A stretch of DNA of 64,000 nucleotides from Streptomyces sp. ISL-100 (GTDB lineage Bacteria; Actinomycetota; Actinomycetes; Streptomycetales; Streptomycetaceae). Both the position numbers and the translations under genes were made by a program. The notes below the pieces were generated by a model. That model had not been told where the DNA came from. It ran no database searches and saw only the letters and a program-made list of their open reading frames with translations. This document shows positions 25,229-33,368 of this stretch, piece after piece; the stretch's first letter is position 1, and every line of letters starts with the position of its first letter. The stretch covers positions 48,467 through 112,466 of the forward strand of contig NZ_JAGGOK010000094.1 in NCBI RefSeq assembly GCF_018614615.1, written 5' to 3'.

Positions 25229-25900
25229 GTGAATCCGATCCGGGTACTGCTCGCCGACGACCAGACGCTCGTACGCGCGTCCTTCGCCATGCTCGTCGAA
25301 TCCTGCCGCGACATGGAGGTCGTCGCCCAGGCCGGCACCGGCCGCGAGGCCGTCGACCTGGCCCGTTCCGAACGCGCCGACCTCGTCGTCATGGACATCC
25401 GGATGCCCGACCTCGACGGCATCGAGGCGACCCGCCTCATCGCCGCCGACGACGACCTGGCCGGCGTACGCGTCCTCGTCCTCACGACGTACGACAGCGA
25501 CGAGCACGTCATCGAGGCGCTGCGCGCGGGTGCGTCCGGATTTCTGGTGAAGGACGCCAAGCCCGCCGACCTGCTGGCCGCCATCCGCACGGTCGCGGCA
25601 GGCGAATCGCTCCTCGCCCCGGGCCCGACGTCCCGTCTGATCGCCCGCGTACTGAGTGCTCCCGAGCCCCCGGCGATCGGTGCGGCAGGCGGACCCGGCC
25701 AACTCACCGAACGCGAGCGGCAAGTGCTGACGCTCGTGGCGCGCGGCCTCAACAACACGGAGATAGCCGAGACCCTGGGACTGAGCCCCCTCACCGCGAA
25801 GACGCACGTCAGCCGCATCATGGGCAAGCTGGACGCACGGGACCGGGCGCAGCTGGTGATCATCGCGTACGAGTCGAGGCTGGTCGCCCCGGGCCAGTAG
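25229..25900 (+). CDS. LuxR-type response regulator
   Basis: This 223-residue NarL/FixJ-family regulator has a receiver domain with acidic residues D10-D11, phosphoacceptor D56 in VVMDIRMPD and a conserved Lys in FLVKDAKPADLL. The C-terminal DNA-binding domain (about 155-215) reads LTERERQVLTLVARGLNNTEI, then LSPLTAKTHVSRIM. The GTG at 25229 with AGGGGG upstream is chosen because the receiver starts at once; the frame is open to 25148 inside the repeat. It is the partner of the upstream kinase and probably controls the MMPL transporter. Confidence 0.9.
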   Translation: MNPIRVLLADDQTLVRASFAMLVESCRDMEVVAQAGTGREAVDLARSERADLVVMDIRMPDLDGIEATRLIAADDDLAGVRVLVLTTYDSDEHVIEALRAGASGFLVKDAKPADLLAAIRTVAAGESLLAPGPTSRLIARVLSAPEPPAIGAAGGPGQLTERERQVLTLVARGLNNTEIAETLGLSPLTAKTHVSRIMGKLDARDRAQLVIIAYESRLVAPGQ

Positions 25901-26029
25901 CGGGCCCGGCCGCCCGGGTCCGCGCGCCGCATCCGGCCGTTCGTGCTCGTCGTGGCGGATGATCGATCCGGTCCGCCCTTGTACGGCCGGGCAGCGCACG
26001 AGTGTGCACACGAGCGTGGGAGGTCGGCG

Positions 26030-26266
26030 GTGGCAGCGCATCCGGTGATCGGGTATCTCGTCTGGGCGGTTCTGTTCGGCGCCATCTTCGTCTGGGAGGG
26101 CATCGGTCTGATCCGGGCCGGTGACAGCTTTCCCACCCTCAGCGATGCCGTCGACGCCGTCATGCGCTATCCCGTGGGGCGGTGGTCGCTCTTCGCCCTG
26201 TGGCTGTGGTGGGGCTGGCACACCTTCGTACGCGGCTGGCACTTCCTCCTCCAGGACGTGTCATGA
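26030..26266 (+). CDS. small membrane protein (DUF6186-like)
   Basis: This 78-residue protein has two hydrophobic segments, GYLVWAVLFGAIFVWEGIGL (about 7-26) and WSLFALWLWWGWHTFVRGWHFL (about 53-74). The WLWxGWH motif near the C-terminus recalls small actinobacterial membrane proteins annotated DUF6186; this is from memory. GGGAGG lies seven bases before the GTG at 26030; a longer frame to 25943 lacks such a site. It is followed after 31 bases by another small membrane protein. The function is unknown. Confidence 0.65.
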   Translation: MAAHPVIGYLVWAVLFGAIFVWEGIGLIRAGDSFPTLSDAVDAVMRYPVGRWSLFALWLWWGWHTFVRGWHFLLQDVS

Positions 26267-26297
26267 CGCTTCATCAGCGGGTCGGAGGACGCCTTTC

Positions 26298-26672
26298 GTG
26301 CTTCCCCTCGCGCTGAATATCGCCCTCATGCTGATCGGCTACCTGCTGGTCATGGGGTATCTCGCCGTCGGCCTGCGCATGCAGCGCCGACAGTCGGTCA
26401 GGCCCGCTCGGGTTCCCAGGAGACGCGGGTGGTCCGGCCTCGTCCGTCAGGTGGTCGGCACCGCGGTCGGCGGATACGTGCTGCTGATGGTCGTGGTGGC
26501 CGGCTACTACGAGAGTGCGGCCCAGCTGGACGGCGGGCTTGTGACGAGTGCGTTCACGGGTGCCGCGACGCTGCTGGGGATCAGCCTGCCGGTGTTCTTC
26601 GTGGTGTCGTGGGTGGTCGTACGGCGGCGGTACGGCAAAGCCGCCTCCCGGCGACCCGGAAGGCGGCTTTGA
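26298..26672 (+). CDS. small membrane protein (DUF6256-like)
   Basis: This 124-residue protein has three predicted membrane segments: LALNIALMLIGYLLVMGYLA (about 4-23), TAVGGYVLLMVVVAGYY (about 54-70) and LLGISLPVFFVVSWVVV (about 92-108), with basic loops between. A CGGAGG site precedes the GTG at 26298. It resembles actinobacterial proteins of unknown function and forms a likely pair with the preceding small membrane gene. A hairpin covers its last codons. Confidence 0.6.
   Translation: MLPLALNIALMLIGYLLVMGYLAVGLRMQRRQSVRPARVPRRRGWSGLVRQVVGTAVGGYVLLMVVVAGYYESAAQLDGGLVTSAFTGAATLLGISLPVFFVVSWVVVRRRYGKAASRRPGRRL
26636..26671. terminator. hairpin terminator at 26.65 kb
   Basis: CAAAGCCGCCT and AGGCGGCTTTG form a perfect 11-base stem. 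It overlaps the end of the small membrane gene and lies 14 bases from the end of the convergent reductase gene, so it may act on both strands. Confidence 0.75.
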
Positions 26673-26685
26673 CGCTGCGGTTGTG

Positions 26686-28059
26686 TCAGGCCTCGGTCGG
26701 GGCTTCGCTCGCCTTCAGCATCGCCTCGCGGTCGACGATCTTCACGCGCTCGCGGCCCTCTGCGGCGCCCAGTGCGCGCTCGGCGCTGTCGAGGTGGTGC
26801 CAGCCGTCCCACGTCGTGTACTGCACGCCGCTGCTGTCGAGGAAGGCCACTACGGCGTCCTCGGCGGGCGCGGCGGGGGCGGCCAGACGGCCCGCGTTGT
26901 GGTCCACCAGCAGGTTGGCGACCGTCTCGTTCGCGTCGCCCTTGGTGTGGCCGATGAGGCCGACCGGGCCGCGCTTGATCCACCCGGTGACGTACGTCGA
27001 CGGAAGGTGCTCGCCCGCCTCGATGACGCGGCCGCCCTCGTGCGGGACGGTGCCGGTCACGAAGTCGAAGGGGAGCTTGGGGAGCTCGTCGGAGAGGTAG
27101 CCGACCGCGCGGTAGACGGCCTGGACGTCCCAGGCCTGGGTCACGCCGGTTCCGGTGACGTTGCCGGTGCCGTCGAGCTGCGTGCGCTCGGTGCGGAGTC
27201 CGACCACCTTGCCGTCCTCGCCGACGACCTCGGTGGGCGACTCGAAGAAGTGCAGGAAGAGCTTGTGGGGGCGCTCGCCCACGTCGCGAATTGCCCAGTT
27301 CTCAAGGGTTTTCGCGACCATGTCGGCCTGCTTGTTCGCGCGGCGGGTGGCGATGCTGCCGTCGTCGTAGTCGATGTCCTCGGGATTGACGATGACTTCG
27401 ATGTTGGGCGAGTGGTCCAGCTCGCGCAGCTCCATCGGGCTGAACTTGGCCTGGGCCGGTCCGCGACGTCCGAAGACGTGGATCTCGCGCGCCTTGTTGG
27501 CGGCGAGGCCGTCGTAGACGTTCGGCGGGATCTCGGTGGGGAGGAGTTCGTCGGCGGTCTTCGCGAGGATGCGGGCCACGTCGAGGGCCACGTTGCCGAC
27601 GCCGAGTACGGCGACCTTCTCGGCGTCCAGCGGCCAGGTGCGGGGGACGTCCGGGTGGCCGTCGTACCAGGAGACGAAGTCGGCGGCGCCGTAGGAGCCG
27701 TCGAGGTCGATGCCGGGTATGTCGATGGCTCGGTCTGCGCTGGCGCCGGTGGAGAAGATCACGGCGTCGTAGAACGCGCGGAGGTCGTCCAGGCCGATGT
27801 CGGAGGGGTAGTCGACGTTGCCGAAGAGACGTATCTGCGGCTTGTCGAGCACCTGGTGCAGGGCGGTGACGATGCCCTTGATGCGGGGGTGGTCGGGTGC
27901 GACGCCGTAACGGATCAGCCCGAAGGGCGCCGGCATCCGCTCGAAGAGGTCGATGGACACGCCCGGCTCCGAGGCCGCCTCGGATTTCAGCAGAGCATCG
28001 GCGGCGTAGATCCCGGCGGGGCCGGCACCGACGATGGCTATCCGGAGGGGGCGGGGCAT
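26686..28059 (-). CDS. ferredoxin--NADP+ reductase, FprA type
   Basis: This 457-residue FAD enzyme transfers electrons between NADPH and ferredoxin and resembles mycobacterial FprA and mammalian adrenodoxin reductase. The FAD-binding motif GAGPAGIYAADALL (11-24) and the APFGLIRYGVAPDH stretch (44-57) open it. A second nucleotide motif, GVGNVALDVARIL, and GRRGPAQAKFSPMELREL follow, and GWIKRGPVGLIGHTKGDA near the C-terminus completes the FAD site. In streptomycetes such reductases supply cytochromes P450 or other ferredoxin-dependent enzymes; no partner is adjacent. It is a single gene. Confidence 0.88.
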   Translation of the reverse strand: MPRPLRIAIVGAGPAGIYAADALLKSEAASEPGVSIDLFERMPAPFGLIRYGVAPDHPRIKGIVTALHQVLDKPQIRLFGNVDYPSDIGLDDLRAFYDAVIFSTGASADRAIDIPGIDLDGSYGAADFVSWYDGHPDVPRTWPLDAEKVAVLGVGNVALDVARILAKTADELLPTEIPPNVYDGLAANKAREIHVFGRRGPAQAKFSPMELRELDHSPNIEVIVNPEDIDYDDGSIATRRANKQADMVAKTLENWAIRDVGERPHKLFLHFFESPTEVVGEDGKVVGLRTERTQLDGTGNVTGTGVTQAWDVQAVYRAVGYLSDELPKLPFDFVTGTVPHEGGRVIEAGEHLPSTYVTGWIKRGPVGLIGHTKGDANETVANLLVDHNAGRLAAPAAPAEDAVVAFLDSSGVQYTTWDGWHHLDSAERALGAAEGRERVKIVDREAMLKASEAPTEA

Positions 28060-28185
28060 GGGGGTTCCCTTCGAGCGGCGACAACTGGAAAAACCGACAG
28101 CTGGACAACTGTCTCCTGCGTCACCCTAGGCAACGAAATGCCCGTTCAGGTACTTGACCCCGGCCTATGACCCCATAAGCGAGGC

Positions 28186-28467
28186 TTATGGCCGCTCATA
28201 GGTTGCCTTGATGAAGGCGGACCAGCTGGCGGCGCTGATGAGGAGGACGGGACCGGTGGGGTTCTTGCTGTCCCGGACGGGGACGACACCGGGGATGTTG
28301 TCGAGAACCTCGACGCAGGACTCCCCACCGTCGCCGCCGCTGTACGTGCTCTTGCGCCAGGGGGCGGCGCCGGGGAAGTCGTATGCCACCTCGACGCAGT
28401 TGCCGGCGTCGCCGTCGCTGTACGTGCTCTTGCGCCATTGGGCCGTGCTCAGGTCGTACTCGCGCAT
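28186..28467 (-). CDS. DUF397 protein with internal duplication
   Basis: This 93-residue protein is of the actinobacterial DUF397 family. The opening motif occurs twice: WRKSTYSDGDAGNCVEVA (11-28) and WRKSTYSGGDGGESCVEV (37-54). The second copy continues into the normal end VRDSKNPTGPVLLISAASW. DUF397 genes usually lie beside XRE/DUF5753 regulators, as here, overlapping that gene's end by 19 bases. Related pairs affect development and antibiotic production in Streptomyces (for example near whiJ and abaA genes). The molecular role is unknown. Confidence 0.85.
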   Translation of the reverse strand: MREYDLSTAQWRKSTYSDGDAGNCVEVAYDFPGAAPWRKSTYSGGDGGESCVEVLDNIPGVVPVRDSKNPTGPVLLISAASWSAFIKATYERP

Positions 28468-29288
28468 CGTCTGTAGTCCTCCGCCGCCGATTCGATCAGT
28501 GCGAGGGACGCCTCCGGCGACAATGCGACGGCCCTAAGCCGATCGTAGGTGCGCTGTGCGCGCTTCACCATGGCCGGGTAGTCCAGCAAGTTCCCCGTAT
28601 ACAGGCCCTCTGTATAGGCAGTTGGTGGCGCGTCATCAAACTCCATGAGCCGGAGCGGCTTCCCCATGGCTGGGTACACCCCCGCGGAGAACGGAATCAC
28701 CTGCACCGTGGCTCGTCGCCTACGCGTGAGTGCGGCGATGTGATCCAACTGCTCGGCCATGGTTGTGGGGCCGCCCACCGGGATGCGGAGAACCGTTTCG
28801 TGCAGAATTGCCCAGTACGGGGGCGTTGTGGAGCCATGCAGTATGTGTGCTCGATCCATCCGGGCGGCGACCTTCTCGTCGATGTACTCGTCGGACTCGA
28901 TCGGGTTGGCCGAGAGCATCACTGCCCGCGCGTACGCGGGGGTCTGCAACAAGCCTTGCACCACCGCGTGTTCGAAGTCGCAGATCTGTGTCGCCAGGGC
29001 CTCAAGCTCCGCCGTTGGCGCGAAATACTCTGCGAACCGCTTGTTGTTGATCAGCTTTCGGCACATCCGCTCGAAAAAACCAGCGGTTTGTAGCACCTCG
29101 TCGATCCGTTCCGCCGCGTCCAATTGCGGCTTTCGAACCGCCAATTCGAACTGCCCGATGTACGCCCCCGACACAAACACCCGCATCCCCAGCTCCGCCT
29201 GGGTGAATCCCGCTGCCTCCCGGTGACGTTTCAGCTCCGCGCCGAAGAATTCCCACGCGGCCTGCCGCGAACCGGATGTGTTGGCCAT
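28449..29288 (-). CDS. XRE-family regulator with DUF5753
   Basis: This 279-residue protein has an N-terminal helix-turn-helix (about 15-70; AAGFTQAELGMRVFVSGAYIGQFE) and a C-terminal DUF5753 region (about 95-270) with FEHAVVQGLLQTPAYARAVM and FDDAPPTAYTEGLYTG. This is the WhiJ-like design seen in many paralogues per streptomycete genome. It forms an overlapping pair with the DUF397 gene. A 73-residue protein is encoded divergently 121 bases away. It probably regulates one or both of these neighbours. Confidence 0.87.
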   Translation of the reverse strand: MANTSGSRQAAWEFFGAELKRHREAAGFTQAELGMRVFVSGAYIGQFELAVRKPQLDAAERIDEVLQTAGFFERMCRKLINNKRFAEYFAPTAELEALATQICDFEHAVVQGLLQTPAYARAVMLSANPIESDEYIDEKVAARMDRAHILHGSTTPPYWAILHETVLRIPVGGPTTMAEQLDHIAALTRRRRATVQVIPFSAGVYPAMGKPLRLMEFDDAPPTAYTEGLYTGNLLDYPAMVKRAQRTYDRLRAVALSPEASLALIESAAEDYRRCASTT

Positions 29289-29409
29289 GGGTTAACTCCC
29301 TTGGGCTGCTGGTGAGTTGTAGGACCTGCCGCCCTGCCGATTCTAGATTCGCGGCCTCAATGTGGAGAGGGGAACAGCCGAAGTACAAGAAAGACGAAAG
29401 AGGGGCCGC

Positions 29410-29631
29410 ATGGTGTCAGCGGGAATGGAAGAAGGCGACTTCGTCGTCGATACGTGCACCGGACGTGTCGGATGCGTCATGGGCCGCGAAGGGCCTTATC
29501 TTCAGCTCCGGCCCGTCGGTGGGGGCCGGGAATGGGACTGCTCCCCGGGCGACGCACGTCCCGCCACCGTCGTCGAAACCATGCGTGCGAAGGTCGCGGC
29601 GGCCAATGCGCTCAGTCGGCGTGGGCGGTGA
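29410..29631 (+). CDS. small hypothetical protein divergent from XRE gene
   Basis: This 73-residue protein reads GDFVVDTCTGRVGCVMG near its start and WDCSPGDARPATVVETM later. It may form a small beta-barrel, like other short actinobacterial proteins of about this size near DUF397/XRE genes. AGAGGGG precedes the ATG at 29410. No membrane segment or known domain is recognised. Position suggests it belongs with the XRE/DUF397 pair as a third component, but that is inference. Confidence 0.6.
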   Translation: MVSAGMEEGDFVVDTCTGRVGCVMGREGPYLQLRPVGGGREWDCSPGDARPATVVETMRAKVAAANALSRRGR

Positions 29632-29719
29632 TGGGGCCTGTGACGTACGCCATACGCTGCGCGGTCCCCGGAGCCGGGACCTGGATGAGGCAGCCATGAC
29701 CCTGCGCGAGAATGGGCCC

Positions 29720-30466
29720 ATGAGCCTGTTCCGCGACGACGGCATCGTGCTGCGCACCCAGAAGCTGGGTGAGGCGGACCGGATCATCACGCTGCTCACT
29801 CGCGGTCACGGCCGCGTACGCGCTGTCGCGCGCGGCGTCCGGCGGACCAAATCGAAATTCGGGGCGCGGCTCGAACCCTTCTCGCACGTCGACGTGCAGT
29901 TCTTCTCGCGCGGCAGCGAGCTCGTCGGGCGCGGACTGCCGCTGTGTACGCAGAGCGAGACCATCGCTCCGTACGGTGGAGGGATCGTCACCGACTACGG
30001 CCGGTACACCGCCGGCACCGCGATGCTGGAGACCGCCGAGCGGTTCACCGACCACGAGGGCGAGCCGGCCGTACAGCAGTACCTGCTGCTCGTCGGCGCC
30101 CTGCGCACCCTCGCGCGCGGCGAGCACGCCCCCAATCTGATCCTGGACGCCTTTCTGCTGCGCTCGCTCGCCGTCAACGGCTACGCGCCCAGCTTCACCG
30201 ACTGCGCGCGCTGCGGCCTGCACGGGCCGAACCGGTTCTTCTCGGTCGCGGCGGGCGGCGTCATATGCGGCGACTGCCGGGTGCCCGGAAGCGTCGTACC
30301 CTCGGGCGAGGCCATCGGTCTGCTCAGCGCGCTCCTCACGGGGGACTGGGAGACGGCGGACGCCTGCGAGCCGAGGCACGTCAGGGAGGGCAGCGGGCTG
30401 GTGTCGGCGTATCTCCACTGGCACTTGGAGCGCGGACTGCGCTCGCTGCGGTACGTAGAGAAGTAG
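29720..30466 (+). CDS. recO: DNA repair protein RecO
   Basis: This 248-residue protein loads RecA on single-stranded DNA with RecR and anneals strands in recombinational repair. An N-terminal OB fold (about 1-80; FRDDGIVLRTQKLGEADRIITLLT) is followed by a helical region and a zinc motif with CARCG and CGDCR near 165-190. The ATG at 29720 (MSLFRDDG) starts the conserved sequence; an ATG 24 bases upstream would add eight residues. It lies 22 bases before the isoprenyl transferase gene, a pairing conserved in actinobacteria. Confidence 0.93.
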   Translation: MSLFRDDGIVLRTQKLGEADRIITLLTRGHGRVRAVARGVRRTKSKFGARLEPFSHVDVQFFSRGSELVGRGLPLCTQSETIAPYGGGIVTDYGRYTAGTAMLETAERFTDHEGEPAVQQYLLLVGALRTLARGEHAPNLILDAFLLRSLAVNGYAPSFTDCARCGLHGPNRFFSVAAGGVICGDCRVPGSVVPSGEAIGLLSALLTGDWETADACEPRHVREGSGLVSAYLHWHLERGLRSLRYVEK

Positions 30467-30488
30467 AGACGTAGAGGGAGACAAGCTC

Positions 30489-31316
30489 ATGGCACGACGC
30501 GGGATTCTCGGCCGTAACCGGCGCGAATACAAGATGCCGGAGCCGCACCCGTCCGGTGCGCGGCCGCCGAAGATCCCCGGCGAGCTGGTGCCGGAGCATG
30601 TGGCGGTCGTCATGGACGGCAACGGGCGGTGGGCAAAAGAGCGCGGGTTGCCGCGTACCGAGGGCCACAAAGTCGGCGAGGGCGTCGTTCTCGACGTACT
30701 CAAGGGCTGCATCGAGATGGGCGTCAAGAACCTGTCTCTGTATGCCTTCTCGACCGAGAACTGGAAGCGCTCGCCCGACGAGGTGCGCTTCCTCATGAAC
30801 TTCAACCGGGACGTCATCCGCCGCCGGCGCGACGAAATGGACGAGCTCGGGATTCGTATTCGCTGGACCGGCCGGATGCCGAAGATGTGGAAGTCCGTCG
30901 TCCAGGAGCTCCAGGTCGCCCAGGAGCAGACCAAGAACAACGACGCGATGACGCTGTACTTCTGCGTCAATTACGGCGGCCGCGCGGAGATCGCGGACGC
31001 GGCGCAGGCGATCGCGCGGGACGTCGCGGCGGGCAAGCTGGACCCGTCGAAGGTCAATGAGAAGACCTTCGCGAAGTACATGTACTACCCGGACATGCCG
31101 GACGTGGATCTCTTCGTACGTCCGAGTGGCGAGCAGCGCACGTCCAACTACCTGATCTGGCAGAGCGCGTACGCCGAGATGGTCTTCCAGGACGTGCTGT
31201 GGCCGGACTTCGACCGCCGCGACCTGTGGCGCGCCTGCGTCGAATACGCCTCCCGTGACCGCCGCTTCGGCGGCGCCGTCCCGAACGAGGAGCAGCTCGC
31301 CGCGGGCAGCATGTAG
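30489..31316 (+). CDS. uppS: isoprenyl transferase (UppS family)
   Basis: This 275-residue cis-prenyltransferase makes polyprenyl diphosphate, probably undecaprenyl diphosphate for cell wall synthesis. The catalytic Asp is at 43 in VMDGNGRWAKERG. The later FSTENW and RPSGEQRTSNYLIWQSAYAE stretches bind the substrates. A GAGGGAG site precedes the ATG at 30489. It follows recO on the same transcript. Streptomycetes often carry two such genes, so product chain length is inferred. Confidence 0.93.
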   Translation: MARRGILGRNRREYKMPEPHPSGARPPKIPGELVPEHVAVVMDGNGRWAKERGLPRTEGHKVGEGVVLDVLKGCIEMGVKNLSLYAFSTENWKRSPDEVRFLMNFNRDVIRRRRDEMDELGIRIRWTGRMPKMWKSVVQELQVAQEQTKNNDAMTLYFCVNYGGRAEIADAAQAIARDVAAGKLDPSKVNEKTFAKYMYYPDMPDVDLFVRPSGEQRTSNYLIWQSAYAEMVFQDVLWPDFDRRDLWRACVEYASRDRRFGGAVPNEEQLAAGSM

Positions 31317-31361
31317 GGCGGCGGCGGGGCCGGCCGGAGGGCGTGGCTAGGATCCCGCCCC

Positions 31362-31889
31362 ATGGATCACCAGGGGCGGGACACCACTCAAGCCGCGGAG
31401 ACCGTCGAGCTGACCTACCGGCCGACGCGCGGCGACATTCTGGCGGGCATCCGGGTGCGCGACAGCATCCGGCGGCTCAATGTGCTTCGGGGGGCGCTGA
31501 TCGCGCTGATCGCGGGGCTCGGCCTGCTGCTGACGATGGCACCCGGCGGGGCGGGAATGATGAATGTCCTCGTGTACGGACTGCTCGCCCTGTTCGTGTG
31601 GTCGATTCCGCGCATCCAGGCCAACCACGTGCTGCGCATCGTGAAGTGGCAGGGCGAATACCGTACGACGGTCACCGACGCGGGCGTCTCGGCCACCAAC
31701 GATCACGTCACCCTTAGCGTGAGGTGGTCGCTCTTCAGGGGCTACCGGGAGCCGCGCGACCACGTCGTGCTGCTCAGCCGGGATCCGAACATCCTCTGCC
31801 TGGAAGTCCTGCCCAAGCGGGGACTCGGGGCCCCGGAAGACGCCGAGCGGCTGCTGGCGATCCTGGACGGGAACCTGCGGCGGCTCTGA
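31362..31889 (+). CDS. YcxB-like membrane protein
   Basis: This 175-residue protein has two membrane segments (about 46-65 and 68-85: ALIALIAGLGLLLTMAP and MNVLVYGLLALFVWSIP). A cytoplasmic C-terminal region of about 80 residues resembles the YcxB-like family (TDAGVSATNDHVTLSVRWSLF, then YREPRDHVVLLS). The N-terminal VELTYRPTRGDILAGIRVRDSIRR is also typical. The function is unknown. It lies 45 bases after uppS and ends in a very strong hairpin. Confidence 0.72.
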   Translation: MDHQGRDTTQAAETVELTYRPTRGDILAGIRVRDSIRRLNVLRGALIALIAGLGLLLTMAPGGAGMMNVLVYGLLALFVWSIPRIQANHVLRIVKWQGEYRTTVTDAGVSATNDHVTLSVRWSLFRGYREPRDHVVLLSRDPNILCLEVLPKRGLGAPEDAERLLAILDGNLRRL

Positions 31890-31901
31890 GGCGCTTCAGG
31901 C

Positions 31902-31947
31902 ACGGGAGCGGGCCCGCACCGAAGGTTCGGTGCGGGCCCGCTCCCGT
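31902..31947. terminator. perfect 22-bp bidirectional hairpin
   Basis: ACGGGAGCGGGCCCGCACCG begins a 22-base arm that is repeated exactly inverted after a two-base centre. It lies between the convergent YcxB-like gene and zur and probably stops transcription from both sides. Confidence 0.88.
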
Positions 31948-31965
31948 ATCGCCTCAGACTCGGCC

Positions 31966-32385
31966 TCAGACCGCCGCCGCGCACTCCACGCACGTGCCGA
32001 AGATTTCCACGGTGTGGGCCACGTTCACGTAGCCGTGCTGGGCCGCGATCGCCTCTGCCCACTTCTCCACCGCGGGGCCCTCGACCTCGACGGCCTTGCC
32101 GCACACTCGGCACACCAGGTGGTGATGATGCTCGCCGGTCGAGCAGCGCCGGTACACCGCCTCGCCCTCGCTGGTGCGCAGCACGTCGACCTCACCGGCC
32201 TCGGCGAGGGACTGCAGGGTGCGGTAGACAGTGGTCAGCCCGACCGAGTCGCCCCGGTGCTTGAGCATGTCGTGCAGGTCCTGCGCGCTGCGGAACTCGT
32301 CCACCTCGTCGAGCGCCGCCGCTACGGCGGCCCGCTGCCGGGTGGACCGGCCACGCACCGGGGATGGGGTTCCCGCCGTCGTCAC
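31966..32385 (-). CDS. zur: zinc uptake regulator Zur (Fur family)
   Basis: This 139-residue repressor binds zinc and shuts off zinc uptake genes. The DNA-binding half includes LTTVYRTLQSLAEAG. The metal half has HHHHLVCRVCGKAVEV, with His-rich and CxxC ligands, and a C-terminal CVEC for the structural zinc. AGGAGG lies six bases before the GTG at 32385, which is better than the open frame to 32424. It follows znuB by 65 bases in the znuACB-zur order known in Streptomyces. The zinc assignment rests on the znu neighbours. Confidence 0.93.
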   Translation of the reverse strand: MTTAGTPSPVRGRSTRQRAAVAAALDEVDEFRSAQDLHDMLKHRGDSVGLTTVYRTLQSLAEAGEVDVLRTSEGEAVYRRCSTGEHHHHLVCRVCGKAVEVEGPAVEKWAEAIAAQHGYVNVAHTVEIFGTCVECAAAV

Positions 32386-32450
32386 AGGTGCCTCCTCTGG
32401 TCGCCCGTACGTATGTCGGGCCATTCTGCCAGGTCGTTGCGGAGCGCCGG

Positions 32451-33365
32451 TCAGACCTTGACGCCGTTGGCGGAGCGCGGGCCGTCCGGCAGCCCGCCCG
32501 CCTCCACGCTACATCCGGCCCCCGACTCGGTCTCCGCCTCGCTCAGGGCCCGTGCCCGGCGCCTGGCGAGAGGTGTCGCGAGTGCGGTCAGTACGAAGAA
32601 GACGCCGATGGCCAGCAGCACGATCGTCGCGCCCGGCGGCACTTCGTACTCGTACGAGGTCACCGTGCCGGCCAGCGTCACGGCCGTGCCGATGACAACG
32701 GCCAGTACGAAGGTGACCTTGAAGGACCGCGTGATCTGCTGCGCCGCCGCCACCGGCACCACCATCAGCGCGCTGACCAGCAGCAGCCCGACGACGCGCA
32801 TCGCCACGGTGACCGTGACGGCCGCCGTGACCGCGATCAGCAGATTCAGGGCGCGCACCGGCAACCCCGTCACCCGCGCGAACTCCTCGTCCTGGCTTAT
32901 CGCGAAGAGGTGGCGGCGCAGACCGACCGTGACCAGCATCACAAATGCTGCGAGCAGGCAGATTGCGACGACGTCCTCGTCCGAGACCGTCGAGAGCGAT
33001 CCGAAGAGGTACGAGTTCAGGTTGGAGTTCGAGCCGCCCGGCGCGAGGTTGATCAGCAGGACACCGCCCGCCATGCCGCCGTAGAAGAGCATGGCCAGCG
33101 CCATGTCGCCGCGCATGCGGCCGTACCAGCGGATCAGTTCCATCGCGATGGCGCCGGCGATCGAGACGAGCGCGGCCATCCACACCGGGTTGGTGCTGAG
33201 AAGGAAGCCGAGGCCGACGCCGGTCATCGCGACGTGGCCGATGCCGTCTCCCATCAGGGCCTGGCGGCGCTGCACGAGGTAGATGCCGACGGCGGGGGCG
33301 GTGATGCCGACGAGCACGGCGGCGAGCAGGGCCCGCTGCATGAAGGCTGTTTCGAGGATTTCCAT
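32451..33365 (-). CDS. znuB: zinc ABC transporter permease ZnuB
   Basis: This 304-residue ABC-3 family permease has about eight membrane segments, including MQRALLAAVLVGITAPAVG at the start and VVGLLLVSALMVVPVAAAQQ near 210-230, typical of metal permeases. It forms the channel for zinc delivered by ZnuA. The last 25 residues are hydrophilic and variable. The ATPase gene ends three bases before it, so translation is probably coupled. Confidence 0.92.
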   Translation of the reverse strand: MEILETAFMQRALLAAVLVGITAPAVGIYLVQRRQALMGDGIGHVAMTGVGLGFLLSTNPVWMAALVSIAGAIAMELIRWYGRMRGDMALAMLFYGGMAGGVLLINLAPGGSNSNLNSYLFGSLSTVSDEDVVAICLLAAFVMLVTVGLRRHLFAISQDEEFARVTGLPVRALNLLIAVTAAVTVTVAMRVVGLLLVSALMVVPVAAAQQITRSFKVTFVLAVVIGTAVTLAGTVTSYEYEVPPGATIVLLAIGVFFVLTALATPLARRRARALSEAETESGAGCSVEAGGLPDGPRSANGVKV

Positions 33366-33368
33366 CAG

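Noticed and set aside
21794..25900. The MMPL transporter and two-component system as part of an antibiotic gene cluster.
   Set aside because: No biosynthetic enzymes are nearby; neighbours are housekeeping genes.
28186..29631. The XRE/DUF397/small-gene group as a toxin-antitoxin system.
   Set aside because: The proteins match developmental-type regulators, and no toxin fold is visible.
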